Source of the DNA: Methylophilus sp. 5
GTDB taxonomy: Bacteria > Pseudomonadota > Gammaproteobacteria > Burkholderiales > Methylophilaceae
NCBI RefSeq assembly: GCF_000515275.1
Contig: NZ_KI911560.1
Span: 930,001-994,000, forward strand
Length of the DNA: 64,000 nucleotides
Direction: 5' to 3'
Made by a program: the position numbers and the translations under genes. The stretch's first letter is position 1; each line of letters starts with the position of its first letter. Below, piece after piece: positions 46,495 to 55,959 of this stretch. The notes under the pieces are model-generated. The model searched no databases, was not told where the DNA came from, and worked only from the letters and a program-made list of their open reading frames with translations.

Positions 46495-46613
46495 AAGCAA
46501 TATCACAAAAAATCTCAACCGCGTGGGCATCAATGCCCACCCTAAGACTGAAAAATCGAAAAACAACATCCCAACTAAAGAGCAACCTTTGATTGCAATC
46601 TCACCAGGCCTAG

Positions 46614-46633
46614 ATTCCGGCCTACGCCGGAAT
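46614..46633. repeat. REP-like palindrome, second copy
   Basis: ATTCCGGC-CTAC-GCCGGAAT, matching 12893-12912 outside the loop. In both places it follows the right end of the long inverted-repeat element by about 120 bp. Confidence 0.75.
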
Positions 46634-46707
46634 GACGATGATTAATATGATCAAGCATTCAAAGAATGACCTTCCCAACCTAATCCAGCAATTCGGGGCG
46701 GGTTAAA

Positions 46708-47235
46708 TCACAAAGCTTTTTGCAATGTCATCAATTGCATATTGTCGACCTTCGCCTGCCACATCTCCGGCAGGTGCGGAAAGGGCTTCAACTCACCCGT
46801 TGCCTGATATCCCAAGCGTTGGTAAAACGCAATCAACGTTTGCCTCACACTCACCACAGCCATTTGACTCGCCCGTGCGCCCCAGTGTGCCACAGCCCAT
46901 TGCTCGGCCGCCAAAATCATCTTTTTACCATAACCGCGATTTTGTGCCGTGGGCTCTACCGCAATCATGCCCAGATGTGCGACCTGCTCTTCTGCATGCC
47001 ATTCGGCACACAGCGTGACCAGCAGCGTTTCCGCCACCCAGCCTGTGAGAATCACGACATCATGACGATTTAACAATGCTTGCACATCACTGGTCGTCGT
47101 ACGTTTACCATCCAGCAAATCTGCCTCGGTGGTCCAGCCGGACCGGCTACTGTCACCACGATAAGCGCGATTGACCAGTACCGAAATTGCATCGGCATCC
47201 TGCGCCCGGGCAGGTCTGATGATTAATTCTGTCAT
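46708..47235 (-). CDS. GNAT-family N-acetyltransferase
   Basis: 175 residues. The acetyl-CoA loop is in LGMIAVEPTAQNRGYGKKMILAAEQWA, and the fold ends in AFYQRLGYQATGELKPFPHLPEM. Substrate unknown. Six bp from the symporter gene upstream on the same strand, so probably co-transcribed with it. Confidence 0.9.
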   Translation of the reverse strand: MTELIIRPARAQDADAISVLVNRAYRGDSSRSGWTTEADLLDGKRTTTSDVQALLNRHDVVILTGWVAETLLVTLCAEWHAEEQVAHLGMIAVEPTAQNRGYGKKMILAAEQWAVAHWGARASQMAVVSVRQTLIAFYQRLGYQATGELKPFPHLPEMWQAKVDNMQLMTLQKAL

Positions 47236-47240
47236 GACGT

Positions 47241-48467
47241 TTATTGCGCTAATTTTTCAACTCTATGCTGTACGACCAGGCTACCTATCATATCGCCTTC
47301 AACATTGACCGCAGTACGCACGGTATCTAACAAGCGGTCTATCGGTAACAAAATCGCAATCGCCTCGGCGGGCAAACCAACACTTTGCAAGACCATGACC
47401 ATGGTGACCATGCCCGCACTTGGAATGCCAGGCGCGCCCATGGCGGCAATCATGGTGGTAAAACATACCACTAACTGTTGGCCGAGCGACAACTCAATGC
47501 CTGCCAGTTGCGCTACAAACAAGGCGGCGGCAGCCTCATACAGCGCCGTCCCGTCCATATTCACCGTTGCGCCTAATGGCACCACAAAGCCAGCAATTTC
47601 AGGTTTTACCTGCATGTTTTGCGTAGCACAACGCATGGTCACCGGCATGGTGGCATTGCTCGAACTCGTGGCAAACGCGGTGAGTAACGCTTCTTTGGCT
47701 TGGCGTAAAAACCACCACGGACGTTTGCCGGTGAGCAGAAACAGCAGGGCGGGCAACACAACCAAGCCATGCAGCAAAGTCGTCCCTGTTACCAGCAACA
47801 TAAATTTGGTCAAACTGGCGAACAAACTCACGTCTTGCGTGGCGACCAGTTTGAACAATAACGCTGCGATACCAAACGGTGCCAAACGCATGATCCAGTT
47901 GATCATCTGCATGCTAAGCGCCATGCCCTCTTCAAATACGGCCAGCAAATGTGGATAGCGCTCGGCGGACATCACCAGCGCAATGCCTAGCAGTAGCGCA
48001 AACGACACAATCGCCAGGATATTCCCTTCGGCCAACGCCTTAAACGGGTTCATAAATACGCCATGCAAAAACTGCGTAAAGAACTCTGGCAAGGTCAGCT
48101 GCTTGGTCTCAAATTGCTGCATGGCATCGGCAAACATATCCAGATGCAAGCCTGCACCGGGTTGGAACACATGACTGGCGCCGAGACCGATCACCACTGC
48201 AATCAGTGTCGTCGTTGCAAAAAACAGCAAAGTGGTTTTCCACACCACATGCATTTGGCTATGCTGGCGCAGGTTGGCAATACCGGTGGTGATCGCAAAA
48301 AACACCAGCGGAATCATCACCATTTTGAGCAGGTCAATAAACAGGGTGCCGACCAGGTTGGAGGCGTATAAAGCGTGATCAACATTTTTGCCATGCGCAA
48401 ACAAGCCTAGCGCCACAGCGGCTGCCGCGGCTAGAAAGATTTGTCCGTTGAGTCCGAGCTTTTTCAT
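47241..48467 (-). CDS. Dicarboxylate/amino acid:cation symporter (DAACS family)
   Basis: 408 residues, eight TM helices plus two hairpin loops. Motifs: LPIDRLLDTVRTAVNVEGD, GATVNMDGTALYEA (the NMDGT motif) and a Ser-rich FATSSSNATMPVTM re-entrant loop. Family members take up glutamate, aspartate or C4-dicarboxylates with Na+ or H+. The exact substrate cannot be fixed. Confidence 0.92.
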   Translation of the reverse strand: MKKLGLNGQIFLAAAAAVALGLFAHGKNVDHALYASNLVGTLFIDLLKMVMIPLVFFAITTGIANLRQHSQMHVVWKTTLLFFATTTLIAVVIGLGASHVFQPGAGLHLDMFADAMQQFETKQLTLPEFFTQFLHGVFMNPFKALAEGNILAIVSFALLLGIALVMSAERYPHLLAVFEEGMALSMQMINWIMRLAPFGIAALLFKLVATQDVSLFASLTKFMLLVTGTTLLHGLVVLPALLFLLTGKRPWWFLRQAKEALLTAFATSSSNATMPVTMRCATQNMQVKPEIAGFVVPLGATVNMDGTALYEAAAALFVAQLAGIELSLGQQLVVCFTTMIAAMGAPGIPSAGMVTMVMVLQSVGLPAEAIAILLPIDRLLDTVRTAVNVEGDMIGSLVVQHRVEKLAQ

Positions 48468-48524
48468 GTCTATAACAACCCTTTAAGATAGTCCATTTCG
48501 CTAAACGGCCGAAACCATCGAATG

Positions 48525-48549
48525 AAAAAGAGGCAGCCTAAGCTGCCTC
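48525..48549 (-). terminator. Terminator of the RsmB-like methyltransferase gene
   Basis: Stem GAGGCAGC / GCTGCCTC (48530-48537, 48542-48549) is followed on the minus strand by CTTTTTCATT. It lies 10 bp after the stop. Confidence 0.8.
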
Positions 48550-48558
48550 AATCTAATC

Positions 48559-49836
48559 TTATGCTGCTTTTTCAAACACCGCGGCAAAGAATCCATCCGT
48601 GCCATGCAAGTGTGGCAATAACTTCAAGTAATCGCCGGTATCCAGCACGATATTCTGTTGCGCCAACACTTCGTTTGCAGGCACTAATTTAAACTCTGGA
48701 TGCGCTTGTAAAAAGGCTTCGGCAATGGTTTCGTTTTCGTCACGTAATAAACTGCAAGTGGCATACACCACACGGCCACCAGCCTTACACAGTTTGGCGG
48801 CGCGGGCGAGGATATTGGTTTGCTTGACGTTCAACTCGGCGACATCTTCCTGGTCCTGACGCCATTTGAGATCCGGGTTACGGCGCAAGGTGCCCAAGCC
48901 GCTGCAGGGCGCATCGACCAGCACGCGGTCAAACTTACCGTTGAGGCGCTTGAGCTTTAAGTCGTTTTCGTTATTAATCAACTGCGCTTGCAGGTTAGAT
49001 AAGCCGCTGCGTTTCAGGCGTTGGCCCAGGTTATTCAGGCGTTTTTCAGACACATCAAACGCATATAAGCGACCAGTGTTTTTCATGAGGGCGCCCAGTG
49101 CCAATGTTTTGCCACCGGCACCCGCACACAGGTCGGCCACCATTTGGCCGCGTTTAGGGGCAACCAGGTAGCTCAGTAACTGGCTGCCTTCGTCCTGCAC
49201 TTCGATTTTGCCTTCGGTAAACAAAATATGTTTGCCGATATTTAACCGTGCTGCCATGCGCACACCGAGCGGGGAATATGGCGTGGGGGCAATGACGTTA
49301 TCTTTAACGGTATTTTCGGCCAGCATGCGTGACAGCACTTCTTCACGGTTAGACTTAATGGTATTGACGCGCAAATCGAGGCTGGCTTGCTCAAACATGC
49401 TGCGGCAAATGGTCATGGCTTCGGCTTCGCCATATTGCTCCACAAGCTTGTTCCAGAACCAATCGCGCACATCGGCTAGCACGGCAGGTGCAAAGCCCTC
49501 ACTATTTTTGGCTTTGATGGTGACCGCCCACTCTTTCTGGCGCTCATCCAGCATGTCATCAAGATCACGGATGCTTTTGCCTTCAATCTTGAGCATCCAG
49601 GCGATGATCAGCTTACGCGTGTCTTCCTGCTCATCGGCTTCAATCATGCTGACTTCACGCAAATAACGGTAGCGGCGCAACACGCCATAAGCGGTTTCAG
49701 CCACCCAGGCGCGGTCTTTAGTCCCTAATTCACGATGCTGGCGAAAAAACTCGCTGAGTCTGGCGTCGGCCGGGCTCTCAAATTTAAGCAGGTCATTTAA
49801 CAACACCGCCGTCTGGCGCATAAGGGATTGATTCAT
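48559..49836 (-). CDS. RsmB/NOP-family rRNA (cytosine-C5) methyltransferase
   Basis: 425 residues. The N-terminal ~100 residues form a NusB-like RNA-binding domain. The Rossmann domain has CAGAGGKTLALG (SAM site), DAPCSGLGTLRRNPDLKW, and the catalytic YATCSLLRDEN. Length and layout match RsmB (m5C967 of 16S). It is not next to fmt-def as rsmB often is, so a paralogue cannot be excluded. Confidence 0.9.
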   Translation of the reverse strand: MNQSLMRQTAVLLNDLLKFESPADARLSEFFRQHRELGTKDRAWVAETAYGVLRRYRYLREVSMIEADEQEDTRKLIIAWMLKIEGKSIRDLDDMLDERQKEWAVTIKAKNSEGFAPAVLADVRDWFWNKLVEQYGEAEAMTICRSMFEQASLDLRVNTIKSNREEVLSRMLAENTVKDNVIAPTPYSPLGVRMAARLNIGKHILFTEGKIEVQDEGSQLLSYLVAPKRGQMVADLCAGAGGKTLALGALMKNTGRLYAFDVSEKRLNNLGQRLKRSGLSNLQAQLINNENDLKLKRLNGKFDRVLVDAPCSGLGTLRRNPDLKWRQDQEDVAELNVKQTNILARAAKLCKAGGRVVYATCSLLRDENETIAEAFLQAHPEFKLVPANEVLAQQNIVLDTGDYLKLLPHLHGTDGFFAAVFEKAA

Positions 49837-49858
49837 CAGGTTCTTTCAAATACTTACG

Positions 49859-50944
49859 TTATTCGGTGACTAACCGCGTGGCGACTTGTTCAATCACCAT
49901 GCCGTTTTTCTCCAGCTTTTTAATTTTGACCGGCACATAGCGGTAATCGCTGGCCAGCCATAGTTCTACTTTTTCATCGGTGTCACCACGCGTATGCACA
50001 ATATGCACGGTTTGTATGGTTTGATCAGCAACCACCAGGCTGTCTTCCCCCTCAAACGTATACTCATACTCACCAACCCGGCGGCCGTTGGTGAGTGTCA
50101 CATGCATTTCCTGCAAGGGTGGCACAAACATAAACTGGTACATAAAACTGAGGATATCTTGCGTGTTCACGCGCAAATCCCGTCGCTGCTCGCCTTTGCT
50201 GGTTTGCAGGCTAATCACATTGGTTTCCCAGTCAAACGTGGCTGCATAGGTTTTACTGGCACGGCTACCAAACGCATAGCGGTAAAAGTGTGGTTTTAAA
50301 CCGCCAGGGCCCACTTCACCCGTGCTTTGCTGCTCAAGCGATGGGTACAACAATTTTAACAGACCACGCCCCTCAACCAGCCAACGCAGCGTGTAATGGC
50401 CTGGGCTATCTTGTACATAGTCAATACTTGCGCTGCCGGCAGGCCGTTCTTCGCCATTCACATACACCACAAACGCAGTACTTACGCGCTGGTAAGGCGG
50501 CGGCTTTGCATCGTCTGCCACAGCCGCAGGTTGATCCATTTCGTGCCAGGCATTGATTTCTGCCAACTTAGCTTGCGCCTCTTCTTCAGTGGGCACTACT
50601 TGCTCCGCCACAGCGGGCAACTCAGAGGCATGTTCTGCGATAATGTCCGCAGACTCGACTGGGGACTCGGGTTGTACCACAGGCGCTTTGGGCAACGGTG
50701 ATGACGGTTTCATCCGTGTCGGGCGTGGCTTGCTCATCGGGGTGGCAGTCACTGCTTGAGCGATGGGTGGCGGTGACAGTCGCGCTTGCAGCACAGTCTG
50801 CTGTGGCGCCTCTTCCACCAACCAGTTACGCCAATTGACCTCAGTCAACACCATCAGATGCAACAACAGAGACAAACCCAGCGCTAGCACCAATGGCCAG
50901 GAAACATGCTGTTGAATCCAGTGTCGCAGACCTGATGCTTGCAT
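49859..50944 (-). CDS. DUF3108 protein with TonB-like N-terminus
   Basis: 361 residues from ATG 50944 (a GTG just before is possible). One N-terminal TM helix (~14-32, WPLVLALGLSLLLHLMVL) is followed by a Pro-rich linker (~50-105, SPPPIAQ, PRPTRMKPSSPLPKAPVVQP), as in TonB/TolA. The C-terminal ~200 residues are a DUF3108 beta-domain, paralogous to the next gene's product. Function unknown, and a periplasmic reach is implied. It lies between the RsmB-like gene and a second DUF3108 gene, 26 bp from the latter. Confidence 0.9.
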   Translation of the reverse strand: MQASGLRHWIQQHVSWPLVLALGLSLLLHLMVLTEVNWRNWLVEEAPQQTVLQARLSPPPIAQAVTATPMSKPRPTRMKPSSPLPKAPVVQPESPVESADIIAEHASELPAVAEQVVPTEEEAQAKLAEINAWHEMDQPAAVADDAKPPPYQRVSTAFVVYVNGEERPAGSASIDYVQDSPGHYTLRWLVEGRGLLKLLYPSLEQQSTGEVGPGGLKPHFYRYAFGSRASKTYAATFDWETNVISLQTSKGEQRRDLRVNTQDILSFMYQFMFVPPLQEMHVTLTNGRRVGEYEYTFEGEDSLVVADQTIQTVHIVHTRGDTDEKVELWLASDYRYVPVKIKKLEKNGMVIEQVATRLVTE

Positions 50945-50972
50945 CACGTGCTTTCCCGAGCGGCAGAACCCG

Positions 50973-51686
50973 TTACTGACCGGTGATACTGGTGATCACC
51001 TGCTCCATACGCTTGCCGTCATCCTGTATCACCAGTTTGACCGGTAAATAGCCTTTATCCTTCGCCAGATACAGTGTTTTCTCACCGTCAGCATCGCTTA
51101 GTTTAATCACGTTAAACGTGCCCGCCTCTGTTTTCAGCGGTGTGGCTTCCTCAGTCACCACAAAACTGTGCAGGGCAAGCTTTTTACCATTGGCCACCAA
51201 AAGATTAACCTGTTTTTCCTTGGGTGGTTGCCACATCCAGCAATACATGACACTTAATAAATCCTGCGTACCTTTAGTCAGAGTGTCTGTGGCCTGCTCA
51301 TCTTTAATCTGCATGTTGAGCACTTTTTTTGCCCAGTCAAACTCACTGATCAAGGCTTTGCCAGGGTGCTTGGATTGACGTGACTCAAAACGGGATGGCC
51401 GTAACGCACTTGCAATCACCTGGCCCTGACTAGAAAGTGTGCGCTCACCCATAAGCTTATAAATACCTTTACCTTCAGCCAAAGAGGCAATCTGATAGCG
51501 GTTGCCGGTGACACTCAATTGATCCTTCACTGTGCCAATGCTGATCCCTTGTTGCAACAAGTCATATTTGAGCGTCAATTGTTTGGGTGCCGCATAGAGC
51601 AAGGGCGATGCCAGCAGTGCCATTGCCGTCAGCACACTGACCACACGCTGGCGATAATGGCTCAAACCACGCTTTAAAAGCAGCAT
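50973..51686 (-). CDS. DUF3108 secreted protein
   Basis: 237 residues. A signal peptide (~1-32, ending LLYAAPKQL) leads to a single DUF3108 domain (LKYDLLQQGISIGTVKDQL, LLSVMYCWMWQPP, LYLAKDKGYLPVKLVIQDDG). Paralogue of the preceding protein's C-terminus. Its start overlaps the purM stop by one base (TAATG), so translation is coupled to purM. Confidence 0.92.
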   Translation of the reverse strand: MLLLKRGLSHYRQRVVSVLTAMALLASPLLYAAPKQLTLKYDLLQQGISIGTVKDQLSVTGNRYQIASLAEGKGIYKLMGERTLSSQGQVIASALRPSRFESRQSKHPGKALISEFDWAKKVLNMQIKDEQATDTLTKGTQDLLSVMYCWMWQPPKEKQVNLLVANGKKLALHSFVVTEEATPLKTEAGTFNVIKLSDADGEKTLYLAKDKGYLPVKLVIQDDGKRMEQVITSITGQ

Positions 51687-52732
51687 TACACCACCACGGT
51701 TGGCGCTTCACCTGCCTGTTGCGCGCGAATCTGGCCAATGCGGTAAACCGTCTCACCTGCGCCAGCCAGCACGGCTTGCGCCTGCTCTGCATGCTCAGCT
51801 GCCACAATCACCGCCATGCCGATACCGCAGTTAAATGTGCGGTACATTTCAATCGGCTCAATATTGCCTTGTGCCTGCAACCATTGAAACAATGGCGGCA
51901 AGGTCCAGCTCGACTTCTGCACTTCTGCAGTGAAGCCTGCGGGCAACACGCGTGGAATGTTTTCAGTGATGCCGCCACCGGTAATATGGGCCATGCCCTT
52001 CACTGGCAAGGTGTCCAGTAATTTGAGGATAGATTTCACATACAGTTTGGTCGGCGCCATCACCACATCTTTAAAACGGCGGCCGTGGAAGTCTGATTCC
52101 ATATCGATACCTGACTTTTCAATCAGCTTGCGAATCAGTGAATAACCATTGGAATGCGCACCGCTTGAAGCCAGGCCCAACACCATATCGCCAGCTTTAA
52201 TAGTAGAGCCATCAATGATATTGGCTTTATCAACGCAGCCAACTGCAAACCCGGCCAGGTCATATTCACCGGCAGGATACATGCCCGGCATTTCGGCGGT
52301 TTCACCGCCCACCAGCGCACAACCAGACTCTTCACAGCCTTGGGCAATGCCTTTAATCACGGCCGCAGCAGTGCCCACCTCAAGTTTGCCACAGGCAAAA
52401 TAGTCGAGGAAAAACAGCGGCTCAGCGCCCTGCACCAAAATATCGTTCACACTCATGGCCACCAGGTCGATACCCACGGTATCATGCTTGTCCAGTTGAA
52501 ACGCCAGCTTTAGCTTGGTGCCCACGCCATCGGTGCCAGACACCAGCACAGGCTCCTTGAATTTTTTAGGCATGGCAAACAGCGAACCAAAACCGCCAAT
52601 ACCGCCCATCACTTCAGGGCGCATGGTGCGTTTGGCAAACGGCTTGATTTGCTCAACCAAGGCATCACCTGCCTCCATATCAACACCAGCATCACGGTAG
52701 GTAAGTGAAGTTTTTTCAGAAGAAGTCGTCAA
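51686..52732 (-). CDS. purM: Phosphoribosylformylglycinamidine cyclo-ligase PurM
   Basis: Makes AIR in purine synthesis. About 348 residues from a TTG at 52732, chosen because conserved sequence begins [23 protein letters not shown] just after it and GAGAG lies upstream. A more distal ATG adds an odd 23-residue leader. Motifs: [46 protein letters not shown]. Divergent from the perM-hda pair. Confidence 0.95.
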   Translation of the reverse strand: MTTSSEKTSLTYRDAGVDMEAGDALVEQIKPFAKRTMRPEVMGGIGGFGSLFAMPKKFKEPVLVSGTDGVGTKLKLAFQLDKHDTVGIDLVAMSVNDILVQGAEPLFFLDYFACGKLEVGTAAAVIKGIAQGCEESGCALVGGETAEMPGMYPAGEYDLAGFAVGCVDKANIIDGSTIKAGDMVLGLASSGAHSNGYSLIRKLIEKSGIDMESDFHGRRFKDVVMAPTKLYVKSILKLLDTLPVKGMAHITGGGITENIPRVLPAGFTAEVQKSSWTLPPLFQWLQAQGNIEPIEMYRTFNCGIGMAVIVAAEHAEQAQAVLAGAGETVYRIGQIRAQQAGEAPTVVV

Positions 52733-52908
52733 GATACTCTCGTTTCTTTTAGTGCAATTAATCAGGTGAACAACGCCAGCCAGCGCAGATGTTTGCAACA
52801 AAGCGTGATACAGCGTTGAAATTCAGTATAATTTTAAAATAATCATTATTTTAACGCATCTTGCCGCTTCGACCTATGCCGGATTGTGCAGATGTGTCAC
52901 ACATAGCC

Positions 52909-54039
52909 ATGTCAGACCAGGATCATCAGAAATCTGTCGCCACCCAGTTTGTCAGCGATCACCGCTGGTGGATTGTCACGGCGGTCTTTATCTACCTGTT
53001 TTATCTGCTAGAACCTATCCTGACGCCGTTTTTGGCAGCCGCCGTGATTGCCTACATGCTGGACCCATTGGTAGACCGGCTGAGTGAAACCGGTGTGAAC
53101 GGCTGGCAAATTGGCCGCACCCTGGCCACCTTGCTGGTGATGCTGGGCGTGATTTTGGCCCTCACCGGCCTGCTGCTTATTATCATTCCCTTGCTGCAAC
53201 AGCAGTCGATGCTGATTGCGCAACGGCTGCCCTTGCTGCTCGATCACTTTCACCAGCAGGTCGAGCCCTGGTTATTACACCAGTTTGGCATTCACCTCGA
53301 CGTAAACCACGCCGACGTACAGAAACTGATCACCGAGCACTGGCAAACCGCTGGCAGCATGATAGGGTCATTCTTGCTTAGCGCGGGCCAAAAAAGCCTG
53401 AGCCTGATTGGCATCTTTGCCAATATCTGCTTATTACCGGTGGTGTTGTTTTACTTTTTGCGCGACTGGGATGACATGGTGGCCGAGATTGGCGAACTGA
53501 TTCCACGCGACTGGGTCGGACGTGCGCGCAGCATGTCGGTTGAAATTGACCGCGTTGTCGCCGAATTTTTGCGCGGCCAGTTGTCAGTGATGTTTTCATT
53601 ATGTGTGTTTTATAGCGTCAGCTTATGGCTGGCTGGCCTCGACATGGCGCTCTCAATTGGCATGATTGCGGGCCTACTCAGCTTTGTGCCCTACCTTGGC
53701 TTTGCCCTGGCGTTTGTGTTGGCGGTGGTGCTGGCCTTGCTGCAATTTGCCTCGCTGCCCGAAGTGGTGCCCGTATTACTGGTGTTTGGTGTCGGGCAAC
53801 TGGTAGAAAGTTTTATTCTTACCCCAATATTGGTGGGTGACCGCATCGGCCTGCACCCGGTGATTGTGATTTTAGCCTTGATGGCAGGCGGCCAGTTATT
53901 TGGCTTTGCCGGTGTGCTGCTTGCATTGCCAGTCAGCGCCGCCATTGCCGTGGGCGTGCGCCATACCAAACAAAGTTATTTGCGTAGCGAAGCTTACTTA
54001 AGCAGCCAACCGCAAATTATTCAAACCCTGGACGATTAA
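52909..54039 (+). CDS. perM: AI-2E-family transporter (PerM-like)
   Basis: About 376 residues from ATG 52909. Upstream ATG codons at 52876 and 52861-52863 (TTG) are possible because no ribosome site stands out. Seven or eight TM helices with the family motifs PFLAAAVIAYMLDPLVDRL, SFVPYLGFALAFVLAVVLAL, and a C-terminal VLLALPVSAAIAVG. Function is debated (AI-2 or ion transport). Together with hda it forms the divergent partner of purM, as in many proteobacteria. Confidence 0.9.
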   Translation: MSDQDHQKSVATQFVSDHRWWIVTAVFIYLFYLLEPILTPFLAAAVIAYMLDPLVDRLSETGVNGWQIGRTLATLLVMLGVILALTGLLLIIIPLLQQQSMLIAQRLPLLLDHFHQQVEPWLLHQFGIHLDVNHADVQKLITEHWQTAGSMIGSFLLSAGQKSLSLIGIFANICLLPVVLFYFLRDWDDMVAEIGELIPRDWVGRARSMSVEIDRVVAEFLRGQLSVMFSLCVFYSVSLWLAGLDMALSIGMIAGLLSFVPYLGFALAFVLAVVLALLQFASLPEVVPVLLVFGVGQLVESFILTPILVGDRIGLHPVIVILALMAGGQLFGFAGVLLALPVSAAIAVGVRHTKQSYLRSEAYLSSQPQIIQTLDD

Positions 54040-54064
54040 TTTCCAGACACCTGAAACGACTGCT

Positions 54065-54661
54065 GTGAAACAACTGTTGCTCAATATTCAACCACCGGCT
54101 GCGCCAAGTTTTGATAACTTTATTGTTGGCCAAAACCAGGAGGCACTTGCCAGTGTGCACGCTGTGCTGGCAGGCGAAGCAACCACGCATTTTATTTACT
54201 TGTGGGGCGAATCGGGCAGCGGCAAAAGCCATTTGCTGCTGGCGGCTCAAGGCCTGGGCGCGCACATTGCCGACGATGTGCACACGTTGGATGAAGAGTC
54301 GCAAATTGTATTATTTGATACCTACAACCAGATTAAAGCCGAAGGCGGCGTATTAGTCACCGCGGGCAGCCATGCGCCCACACAAATGGGTTTGCGTCGC
54401 GACCTGGCCACCCGTCTGGCCTGGGGGCTGGTGTATCAATTGCACCCACTCAGTGATGATGAAAAAGCCGATGCGCTGCGTGCGCATGCGCGTGATCGCA
54501 GCATGAAGCTGCCAGACGAAGTGATTGCTTACTGCCTGCGCTATTTGCGCCGCGATTTACCCACCTTGATGGCTGTGGTCGAGGCTTTGGATGAGTGGTC
54601 ACTCACCACCAAGAAAGCCGTTACTGTGCAGTCATTAAAAAAAATGCTGCAAGACAGCTAA
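54065..54661 (+). CDS. hda: DnaA regulatory inactivator Hda
   Basis: DnaA-like AAA+ protein without DNA-binding domain, 198 residues from a GTG. An N-terminal clamp-binding-like QLLLNI precedes the Walker A WGESGSGKSHLLLAA. RRDLATRLAWGLVYQLHPL and LRRDLPTLMAVVEALDEWS follow. It stimulates ATP hydrolysis by DnaA at the replication clamp. 25 bp after perM. Confidence 0.95.
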   Translation: MKQLLLNIQPPAAPSFDNFIVGQNQEALASVHAVLAGEATTHFIYLWGESGSGKSHLLLAAQGLGAHIADDVHTLDEESQIVLFDTYNQIKAEGGVLVTAGSHAPTQMGLRRDLATRLAWGLVYQLHPLSDDEKADALRAHARDRSMKLPDEVIAYCLRYLRRDLPTLMAVVEALDEWSLTTKKAVTVQSLKKMLQDS

Positions 54662-54671
54662 TCAGCCCATT

Positions 54672-55835
54672 TTATTCCGAGCCAAAGCTATAACGGTTTT
54701 TGCCGTTTTTCTTCGAGTCATACATGGCTTTATCTGCCACATGCAGCAGTTGCTTGACATGTTTGCCATGGTGCGGATATTCGGCAATACCAATACTGAC
54801 ACCAATCTCCAGCGGAATCCCGCGCGTCATCACCGGCTGGGTAAATAGCTTAATCAGCCGCTCCGCCAACTGAGTTAACTCCTGGCGATATAAATAGCTG
54901 CCAACCACCAGCACAAACTCATCACCGCCTTGGCGCGCCAGAAAGTCCGATTGCCTGAGCACTTTTTTAAACATTTCAGCGACCTCTATCAGCAGCGCAT
55001 CGCCCACGCCATGGCCATATTTATCATTGACCAGTTTAAAGCCATCTAGATCCATAAACAGCACCGCAAACTGCTTGGAAGTATGTTTTGCCAATTGATA
55101 GGTGTTGGCCAGATGCATGTCGACACTGCGCCGGTTAGGCAAACCGGTGAGCAGGTCGTGATCCGCCTGATGACTCGCTTGCTTAGCGACCGCCTGGTTT
55201 TCCAGCACCTGTTCCAGCAATTCTGTGGTGCTACGATAAGAAAACAGCAACACGCCAATAATCACCACGCCCAGCAAAATAGCGCCGATCACAGAGGCAA
55301 ACATGCGTTTGCGGATCTCTTGCTCAAAGCCCTCCCGCAGTTGCTGCAGCTTGCTGCCTATCTCGTCGAGCTGATCATTAATCAGCTTCATCACCTCGCG
55401 CCCTTTGTCTTTATTCAGCGACAAGTGTGGCGAAAAGTCACCCGCATGCAGTTGCACCTGTATAGTTTTGTCCATCACATCAAACTTCAGATGCACCAAC
55501 TGTTTGATTCTGTCCAAGCCGATGCGCACGTCGGGCTGATCAGATGTTTGCTTATCCAGCCTCGCTAGCACTTGCCGGGTCTCCGTGCGCCCATGCTCCA
55601 AGGTATCCAGAAATAAGGTATGGCCGGTGAGCAAGTAGCCACGCTGGCCGCTTTCGGCATTGGTAATCGCCTTACCCAGAGCGACGATGTCATAGCGCTG
55701 CCTGTCGACCAGGTCTTTTTGTTCGGAATAATAGACAAGCTGATACATGGCAATAAACAGCCATACCATTGAAACGCACAAAAGTGCAGTAGCAATGATT
55801 AACGGGATAATAATTCGTCGCTTGTAGTTAAACAT
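54672..55835 (-). CDS. Diguanylate cyclase with CHASE3 sensor domain
   Basis: 387 residues. TM1 (~8-31), CHASE3 periplasmic domain (~35-180, NAESGQRGYLLTGHTLFLDTL), TM2 (~183-205), GGDEF domain (DLLTGLPNRRSVDMHLA, RQGGDEFVLVVGS, VSIGIAEYP). An intact RQGGDEF suggests active c-di-GMP synthesis. An RxxD-type inhibitory site before it is not obvious. Confidence 0.92.
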   Translation of the reverse strand: MFNYKRRIIIPLIIATALLCVSMVWLFIAMYQLVYYSEQKDLVDRQRYDIVALGKAITNAESGQRGYLLTGHTLFLDTLEHGRTETRQVLARLDKQTSDQPDVRIGLDRIKQLVHLKFDVMDKTIQVQLHAGDFSPHLSLNKDKGREVMKLINDQLDEIGSKLQQLREGFEQEIRKRMFASVIGAILLGVVIIGVLLFSYRSTTELLEQVLENQAVAKQASHQADHDLLTGLPNRRSVDMHLANTYQLAKHTSKQFAVLFMDLDGFKLVNDKYGHGVGDALLIEVAEMFKKVLRQSDFLARQGGDEFVLVVGSYLYRQELTQLAERLIKLFTQPVMTRGIPLEIGVSIGIAEYPHHGKHVKQLLHVADKAMYDSKKNGKNRYSFGSE

Positions 55836-55959
55836 ACGATAGTTATATCGTCATTTTTTTGCGCAGATTAAATCAAAGCCGAATAAAATCCATCATACGA
55901 CTAGTCTGATTATAATAAAATACACTTTTGATAGATAACCACTATCCACGAGACAATTT

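Noticed and set aside
45792..46592. Frames of 70-142 residues between the EamA and GNAT genes
   Set aside because: They lie in repeat copy 2 and are not shared with copy 1.
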